Shown piece after piece: positions 6,391 through 11,138 of a stretch of DNA of 11,138 nucleotides. A program made the translations under genes and the position numbers. Source of the DNA: CAZEDU01 sp964511185 (lineage in GTDB: Bacteria > Myxococcota > Myxococcia > Myxococcales > Myxococcaceae); the NCBI GenBank assembly GCA_964511185.1, contig CAZEDU010000150.1, forward strand, positions 1 through 11,138, read 5' to 3'. Below the pieces are notes generated by a model that worked only from the letters and a program-made list of their open reading frames with translations, was not told where the DNA came from and did no database searches. Each line of letters opens with the position of its first letter. Positions within the stretch are counted from its first letter, which is position 1.

Positions 6391-7902
6391 ATGGAGGCGC
6401 TGTTCGACGCGCTTCCATTTCCAGCGCTCTTCACGGGGCTGGATCAGACCGTGCGTCGGGTGAATCAGGCGTTCTTGGAGGCGTTCGGCACGAGCGCCGA
6501 GCACGTCATCGGCAACAGCGCGCGCTCGCTCTACCCGACGGAGGAAGACTTCCGGCTGGCGGAGCAGCACTGGCAGGACCTCTCGCACGACAACCCGCAG
6601 GTGGCGTTCGAGGCGCCGCTCCGCCGGCACAGCGGCGAGCTCTTTCGCGCCGCGGTGACGAGCCGGCTGGTGGTGCGCGGTGACGGCGCCCCAGCGGGCT
6701 ACGTGGGCGTGATTCGCGACATCGAGAAGGACCACCGCGCGCGCGAGCAGCTCGCCTTGGCCACCGTGCAGCTCGAGCAGGAGACGCGCCGCAAGGACGA
6801 GTTCCTCGCCGTCCTGTCGCACGAGCTTCGAAACCCGCTCGCCTCCATCTCGCCGGCGCTCGCGCTGCTCGGGTCCACGCGGCTCGAAGACGCGCAGAGC
6901 CGCTACGTGCGGGCGATCGAGCGGCAGACGAAGAAGCTCCGGCGCATGGTCGACGACATCCTCGACTTCTCGCGCATCAGCCGAGGCAAGACGCGGCTCG
7001 AGCGACAGCCGGTCGAGCTCGCCTCCGTCCTGCAGCTCTCGGTCGAGACGCTGCAGCCGTCCATCGAGCAGAAGCGGCAGGCGCTGCTGGTTCAGCTGGC
7101 GCCCGACCTCTGGGTGAACGCCGATCCGCTGCGCCTCGAGCAGGTGTTCACCAACATCCTCCACAACGCCTCGAAGTACACCGACGAGGGCGGCCGGATC
7201 CGGGTGCGCGCCACCGGGGACACCCAGTCGATCTGGGTGAGCATCTCGGACACCGGGCTCGGCATCAGCCCCAGCGCGATGCCGCGGATCTTCCAGCCGT
7301 TCGCGCAGATCGACGCCTCGCTCGACCGCGCGCAGGGCGGCTTGGGCATCGGGCTCGCCTTGGTTCGCAACCTGGTCTCGCTGCACGGCGGCACGGTGCA
7401 CGCTTCGAGCGAAGGGCTGGGCAAGGGCTCCACCTTCGAGGTCACGCTGCCGCGCCATCAGACGCCGCTGCGCACCGACCCGCCGAACGTCCAAGCGTCG
7501 AGCGAGGAGCTCGGTGGCTTCTCGGTCCTGGTGGTCGACGACAACCGCGACGCGGCGGACCTGCAGGCCGAGCTGCTCTCCGGGTGGGGCCTGTCGGTGA
7601 CCACGTCGTACACGTCGAAGGGCGCGCTCGCGCTGGTCGAGCGGGGGCGGTGCTTCGACCTGGCGATCCTCGACATCGGCCTGCCGGAGCTCGACGGCTA
7701 CGAGCTCGCGCGCCGGCTGCAGCGGTTGGCCCCGGCGACGCCGCTGGTCGCGCTGACCGGCTACGGGGCGCCCGGCGACATCGTCCGCTCCCGGGAGGTC
7801 GGCTTCCAACGCCACCTGGTCAAGCCCATCGAGATGGCGCAGCTGCGGGCGGTGTTGGACGAGCTCTTGGTGGTGCAACCCCGCGTGCGCTCGGCCGGGT
7901 GA
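6391..7902 (+). CDS. Soluble hybrid histidine kinase (PAS-HisKA-HATPase-REC)
   Basis: The 503-residue protein has an N-terminal PAS domain (about 1-108), a short helical linker, a HisKA dimerisation helix with the phospho-accepting His144 in LSHELRNPL, and a HATPase domain with N-box NILHN (255-259), G1 DTGLG (287-291) and G2 GGLGIGL (316-322). A C-terminal receiver domain has acidic pair Asp383/Asp384, phospho-acceptor Asp428 (ILDIGLPELDG) and Lys478 (HLVKP). No transmembrane segment or signal peptide is present, so it should sense a cytoplasmic cue through PAS. All catalytic residues are intact; phosphotransfer His144 to Asp428 and on to an unseen partner is expected. In-frame starts also exist at TTG 6322, GTG 6352 and GTG 6385, but codons 6322-6390 are poorer in third-position G/C than the rest, so ATG 6391 is preferred. 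It stands alone, 116 bp after the permease gene, with no regulator or phosphotransfer gene beside it. Confidence 0.92.
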   Translation: MEALFDALPFPALFTGLDQTVRRVNQAFLEAFGTSAEHVIGNSARSLYPTEEDFRLAEQHWQDLSHDNPQVAFEAPLRRHSGELFRAAVTSRLVVRGDGAPAGYVGVIRDIEKDHRAREQLALATVQLEQETRRKDEFLAVLSHELRNPLASISPALALLGSTRLEDAQSRYVRAIERQTKKLRRMVDDILDFSRISRGKTRLERQPVELASVLQLSVETLQPSIEQKRQALLVQLAPDLWVNADPLRLEQVFTNILHNASKYTDEGGRIRVRATGDTQSIWVSISDTGLGISPSAMPRIFQPFAQIDASLDRAQGGLGIGLALVRNLVSLHGGTVHASSEGLGKGSTFEVTLPRHQTPLRTDPPNVQASSEELGGFSVLVVDDNRDAADLQAELLSGWGLSVTTSYTSKGALALVERGRCFDLAILDIGLPELDGYELARRLQRLAPATPLVALTGYGAPGDIVRSREVGFQRHLVKPIEMAQLRAVLDELLVVQPRVRSAG

Positions 7903-7941
7903 GCCGCCGGCTTCGCCTGGCCGCCCGCCCCCCTGCCGGCA

Positions 7942-7970
7942 TTGAGCTTCCCAGGAGGGCTCGCTACGCT
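7942..7970 (+). promoter_or_regulatory. Candidate sigma-70-type promoter for the Ser/Thr kinase-AAA operon
   Basis: TTGAGC (7942-7947) and TACGCT (7965-7970) are separated by exactly 17 bp. The -10 element keeps the three most conserved positions (T1, A2, T6), and the -35 element keeps TTGA. Transcription would begin near 7977, leaving only about 16 bases before the preferred GTG start at 7994. A second TACGCT copy at 7973-7978 has no suitably spaced -35 box. Position in the 90-bp gap after the histidine kinase supports the call; there is no experimental support. Confidence 0.45.
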
Positions 7971-7993
7971 CCTACGCTTTGCGCGAACCCGTC

Positions 7994-10252
7994 GTGAGCA
8001 ACCCAGCCCTCGCTCGAAGACAGCCGCCGGTCCCCTTCGGCAAGTACTTGCTGCTGGACCGGATCAACATCGGCGGCATGGCCGAGGTGTGGCGCGCCAA
8101 GACCTTCGAGCCCAACAGCGTCGAGCGCATCGTCGCGATCAAGCGGATCTTGCCGAACATCGCCGAGGACGACGAGTTCATCGCGATGTTCATCGACGAG
8201 GCGAAGATCACCGTCCAGCTGCAGCACGCCAACATCGCGCAGATCTACGAGCTGGGGCAGATCGGCTCGTCGTACTTCATCTCGCTCGAGTACATCGCCG
8301 GCAAGGACATGCGCGCCATCTTCGACCGCGCGCGCAAGCAGGGCGAGCCGGCGCCGATTCCGCTGAGCTGCTACCTGGTGTCGCGGATGTGCGAAGGGCT
8401 CGACTACGCGCACCGCAAGAAGGACACGCAGGGCCGCGACATGAACATCGTTCATCGCGACGTCTCGCCGCAGAACGTGCTCGTCGGCTACGAAGGGGAG
8501 GTCAAGCTCATCGACTTCGGCATCGCCAAGGCGGCGGGCAAGGCCACCAAGACGCAGGCCGGAATCCTCAAAGGCAAGTTCGGTTACATGAGCCCCGAGC
8601 AGGTGCGGGGCCTGCCGCTCGACGGGCGCAGCGACGTCTTCGCCGCCGGCATCTGCCTCTACGAGATGCTCACCGGGGAGCGGCTGTTCTTCGGCGACTC
8701 CGACTTCGCGGTGCTCGAGGCGGTGCGCAAGGCAGAGGTCTTGCCGCCCTCGACGTACAACCCCAAGGTCCCGCCCGAGCTCGACCGCATCGCGCTCAAG
8801 GCGCTCGCCCGCGACGTGGAAGACCGCTACGCCTCGGCGATGGACCTGTCGGAGGAGCTGGCGCGGTTCCTCCTCGCCGCCGGCATGCCGTTCGGGCGCC
8901 GCGAGCTCACCCAGTACATGAAGTCGGCGTTCGCCGAAGAGGTCGAGCGCGAGAAGCAGCGCGCGCAGGAGTATTCGCAGGTCAAGCCACCGCCGGGCTG
9001 GTCTCCGCCCGCGCTGACCGTGCCCGCCACGCCGATCGCGCGCCTGAAGTCGGGCGCGTCCACCCCGGCCGCCCCGCGGATCTCCAGCTCGCAGCTGCCC
9101 AAGCTGACCGCCGCCGCGCCGCTGCTCACCCAGACGCGCGACGAGCTGCCGCAGGCCACCGTGCTCGTCGATGGCAGCGAGTACCAGAAGGAGCTCGAGG
9201 CGAAGGAGCAGCTCCAGGAAGAGGAGGTCGCCCCGACCGACATCCGCGATCCGGCGCCGACCATCCCCGAGCCGATCTTCGCCCCCAAGCCGAGCGCGCC
9301 CAAGCCCGCGGACCTCGGCCCGGCGCCGCCTCCTCCGCAGGCGCCGTCGGCCATCGCCGAGCGGGCGGTGCCGGTGGTGAAGAGCCGAGTTTCGCTCGAG
9401 GCGGTGCCGGCCCCGGCGAACGGACCGCTGCCTCGGCCGCCCACCGAGGCCGAGGCCTGGGCGGTCCTCCAGTACTCGCGCGCCGTGTGGCTGGTGGGCG
9501 GCGCGGCCGTGGCGGCGCTGCTGCTCTTGGGCGGCATCCTCGGGGCGCTCCTGGTGCGCTCGTCGACGCCCGAAGGGGTGCTCGTCCTCTCCTTGCCCGA
9601 GGAGGCGCACGCCACCGCGCGGGTGAACGTCAACGGCGCCGAGCTGACCGAAGACGGCAAGCCCCGCCAGCGGTGGCCCGCGCAGCTCAGCGTGCCCGCC
9701 GGGGTGGTGAGCGTGCTCGTCACCGCCGAGGGCTTCGAGCCGTTCCGCAAAGAGGTCGACGTGCTGCCGGGCAATCAATCCACCACCCTGGTGGTGAAGC
9801 TGTCCCCGCGCGCGGTCCCTGTCGCGCGCGTCTCGGTGGCGCCGGTGAACGCCGAGGTGAAAATCGACGGGAAGCCGCTGGCCGTCGACGCGAAGGGGCT
9901 GGTCCTGGTGCCGCTGCCCGACGCCACGCCGCGCGTGCTCGAGGTCACCGCCAAGGGCCACGAGCCGCACACGCGGCCGCTGGGCGCCGGCGACCGCGGC
10001 GCGAACCTGTCCATCGGTCTGGTGCCGATCGAGTTCTCGGTGCGGGTGACGTCCTCGCCGTCGAACGCCACCATCTGGGTCGGCGAGAAGGCGCTCGGGC
10101 AGACCCCGGCCACGGTTCGGCTGAATGGGGCGGTGACCAGCCTGACGCTCAAGCGGCGGTGCCACGAAGCGGCGACGGTGCCGCTGCAGCTCGGCGCCCC
10201 GGGGGGCGATCGCGTCGAGGTGTCGTTGCAGCGGCTGCCGCGCTGCCGTTAA
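7994..10252 (+). CDS. Transmembrane Ser/Thr protein kinase with PEGA-like extracytoplasmic repeats
   Basis: The 752-residue protein has a eukaryotic-like kinase domain (about 15-290): glycine loop INIGGMAEV, ATP-anchoring Lys50 in VAIK, helix C Glu69, catalytic loop HRDVSPQN with Asp156 and Asn161, metal-binding D174-F-G, and GYMSPEQ ending the activation segment. The glycine loop starts with Asn instead of Gly, and Ser replaces the usual Lys of HRDxKxxN; both changes occur in myxobacterial kinases, so activity is still expected. A Pro/Ala-rich linker (about 325-490) leads to one transmembrane helix (about 497-521), then three PEGA-like beta repeats starting near 526, 610 and 681. The third is clearest (SSPSNATIWVGEKALGQTP). 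These should lie outside the membrane and sense the envelope or bind cell-wall components. GTG 7994 is preferred over TTG 7979 (five more residues), which would sit almost on the predicted transcript start. An AAGG-free gap of 34 bp separates it from the AAA ATPase gene, a likely partner or substrate. Confidence 0.93.
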   Translation: MSNPALARRQPPVPFGKYLLLDRINIGGMAEVWRAKTFEPNSVERIVAIKRILPNIAEDDEFIAMFIDEAKITVQLQHANIAQIYELGQIGSSYFISLEYIAGKDMRAIFDRARKQGEPAPIPLSCYLVSRMCEGLDYAHRKKDTQGRDMNIVHRDVSPQNVLVGYEGEVKLIDFGIAKAAGKATKTQAGILKGKFGYMSPEQVRGLPLDGRSDVFAAGICLYEMLTGERLFFGDSDFAVLEAVRKAEVLPPSTYNPKVPPELDRIALKALARDVEDRYASAMDLSEELARFLLAAGMPFGRRELTQYMKSAFAEEVEREKQRAQEYSQVKPPPGWSPPALTVPATPIARLKSGASTPAAPRISSSQLPKLTAAAPLLTQTRDELPQATVLVDGSEYQKELEAKEQLQEEEVAPTDIRDPAPTIPEPIFAPKPSAPKPADLGPAPPPPQAPSAIAERAVPVVKSRVSLEAVPAPANGPLPRPPTEAEAWAVLQYSRAVWLVGGAAVAALLLLGGILGALLVRSSTPEGVLVLSLPEEAHATARVNVNGAELTEDGKPRQRWPAQLSVPAGVVSVLVTAEGFEPFRKEVDVLPGNQSTTLVVKLSPRAVPVARVSVAPVNAEVKIDGKPLAVDAKGLVLVPLPDATPRVLEVTAKGHEPHTRPLGAGDRGANLSIGLVPIEFSVRVTSSPSNATIWVGEKALGQTPATVRLNGAVTSLTLKRRCHEAATVPLQLGAPGGDRVEVSLQRLPRCR

Positions 10253-10270
10253 GGCAAAAAACTCCGGGAA

Positions 10271-10277
10271 AGGGGAG
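10271..10277 (+). promoter_or_regulatory. Ribosome binding site of the AAA ATPase gene
   Basis: AGGGGAG lies 9 bases before ATG 10287 and is the clearest Shine-Dalgarno sequence in the window. It fixes the start of the downstream gene. No terminator-like hairpin precedes it, which favours co-transcription with the kinase gene. Confidence 0.7.
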
Positions 10278-10286
10278 CACAGCTCG

Positions 10287-11138
10287 ATGGCCAGAGTGCG
10301 TGAGAAGAAGAGCGATCCGCTCGCGGCGCTGCCCGGGTGGGCGCAGTCGCTCGCCAAGCGCTACTACACGCGCACGGTCAGCACGTTCCTTCTGCACGGC
10401 GCGGTGCGCGACCTGCAGCCGACCAGCGGCGCCGACGGCGAGCGGTCGTTCGCGAACCTCAAGGCCTTCCTCGCCGACGAGCTGTTCGCCTCGCGAGACC
10501 ACGTGGTCTTCTACGACCGGTCGTCGGGCATCCGCGCGCGGAGCCCGGAGACGCAGAAGGACCTGCAGCGCGCGCTCGCCGGCTACGACACGATGTTCGG
10601 CACCGACTTCTCGAAGGTCATGCCGCGCGATCCGGGCCGGGCGTTCCAGGTGCTGGAGAACTACCTCCGCATGCGCCTGGCCGACGGCAAGTCGCTCGCG
10701 CTCGTCATCGACTTCGCCGAGACGCTCGCGCCCAGCGGCGAGCTGTCGGGCATGTCGGCCGAAGATCGGTTCGTGCTCGCCACCTTGGTCAAGTGGGCGG
10801 CGGATCCGCAGTTCCACTCGGGCGACGTGTCGATCGTGCTCATCGCCGAGAACCTGGCCGAGATGTCGCCGCGTCTGACGAGAAACCCCTACGTCGCGAA
10901 CATCGAGCTGACCTTCCCCGACGAGGCCGAGCGGCTGGAGTACGTGAAGCACAAGCTCGACGGGGCGAAGCTGCAGGCCGTGTCGGAGCTGCCCCTCGCG
11001 GCGCTCGCCAAGATGACCGCCGGCTTGTCGCGGCTCAACCTGGACCGGTTGATCACCGAGGCCACCGAGAGCGGCGTGAAGATCGCCGCGGACATCCTCA
11101 AGGAGAAGAAGAAGGAGATCATCCAGGCCGAGTGCCAC
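10287..11138 (+). CDS. AAA-type ATPase, N-terminal part (runs off the window)
   Basis: The frame stays open for 284 codons to the window edge, with strong G/C third positions and a good ribosome binding site. The product begins MARVREKKSDPLAALPGWAQ. The visible part resembles an ATPase domain that has lost its P-loop: a strand FLLHGAVRDLQP near 33 where a Walker A might be expected but without GKT/S; a Walker B-like strand LALVIDFAE (Asp142, Glu145); a sensor-1-like strand VSIVLIAEN; and RNPYVANIELTFPDEAER leading into a helical lid. The arrangement recalls AAA proteins of the Ycf46-like type, in which a degenerate N-terminal module precedes a catalytic AAA domain. The last residues (KEKKKEIIQAECH) would be the linker into that domain. 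The catalytic part is not in the window, so ATPase activity is inferred. No signal peptide or membrane segment is seen. It follows the Ser/Thr kinase gene by 34 bp and may be its target. Confidence 0.7.
   Translation, partial: MARVREKKSDPLAALPGWAQSLAKRYYTRTVSTFLLHGAVRDLQPTSGADGERSFANLKAFLADELFASRDHVVFYDRSSGIRARSPETQKDLQRALAGYDTMFGTDFSKVMPRDPGRAFQVLENYLRMRLADGKSLALVIDFAETLAPSGELSGMSAEDRFVLATLVKWAADPQFHSGDVSIVLIAENLAEMSPRLTRNPYVANIELTFPDEAERLEYVKHKLDGAKLQAVSELPLAALAKMTAGLSRLNLDRLITEATESGVKIAADILKEKKKEIIQAECH

Noticed and set aside
7906..7940. GCCGGC inverted repeat after the histidine kinase gene
   Set aside because: A self-complementary hexamer repeated with a 23-base loop and no T tract is expected by chance in DNA this GC-rich.
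7953..7958. AGGAGG before the Ser/Thr kinase gene as a ribosome binding site
   Set aside because: It is 20 bases before TTG 7979 and 35 before GTG 7994, too far for either, and it lies inside the predicted promoter spacer.
7964..10357. Long antisense reading frames on the - strand (also 1733-2695, 2692-3954, 4703-6418, 6112-7878 and 10149-11138)
   Set aside because: Their translations are rich in Arg, His, Leu and Glu with no domains. They are mirror images of strongly GC-biased + strand genes, where stop codons are rare in other frames.
7942..10878. A 978-codon + strand frame overlapping the Ser/Thr kinase gene in another phase
   Set aside because: The product is Arg/Ala/Gly-rich low-complexity sequence, while the true kinase frame has every expected motif.

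Overview
The window is GC-rich coding DNA (close to 70% G+C by eye) with a strong G/C bias at third codon positions. All nine genes lie on the + strand with very short gaps. The organism is most likely a member of the Myxococcota or a related delta-type proteobacterium. The clearest pointer is a Ser/Thr protein kinase with the catalytic-loop sequence HRDVSPQN, a single transmembrane helix and PEGA-like repeats, a combination typical of myxobacterial kinases. Very GC-rich codon use, a hybrid histidine kinase and lipoprotein-linked transporters fit the same group. This placement is inferred; there is no rRNA or other marker gene.

Layout. (1) Positions 3-2632 hold a compact cassette: the C-terminal ~216 residues of a PspA/IM30-family coiled-coil protein, a membrane-anchored NMT1/SsuA-like solute-binding protein with no permease beside it, and, overlapping it by 4 bp, a protein with an N-terminal hydrophobic hairpin and a long coiled coil. 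Together they look like an envelope-associated module, possibly sensing or protecting the membrane. (2) Positions 2695-6274 hold a second cassette: a large lipoprotein that appears internally duplicated (DUF3352-like), overlapping by 4 bp a LolD/MacB-type ABC ATPase, which overlaps by 4 bp an FtsX/MacB-type permease. This should be one complex of ATPase, permease and periplasm-facing lipoprotein. (3) Positions 6391-7902 encode a soluble PAS-HisKA-HATPase-REC hybrid histidine kinase. (4) Positions 7994-11138 hold a transmembrane Ser/Thr kinase with three PEGA-like extracytoplasmic repeats. It is followed after 34 bp, behind a good ribosome binding site, by the first 284 residues of an AAA-type ATPase whose N-terminal part looks like a degenerate ATPase domain. 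The gene runs off the window.

No RNA genes, CRISPR arrays, insertion sequences or attachment sites were recognised, and no gene-free stretch exceeds about 120 bases. Two promoter-like elements of the same design (TTGAS, 17-bp spacer, TRCGCT) sit just upstream of the lipoprotein operon and the Ser/Thr kinase operon. They are the best regulatory candidates. The most interesting parts are the PspA/orphan binding protein/coiled-coil cassette, the duplicated lipoprotein coupled to an ABC transporter, and the kinase/AAA ATPase pair.
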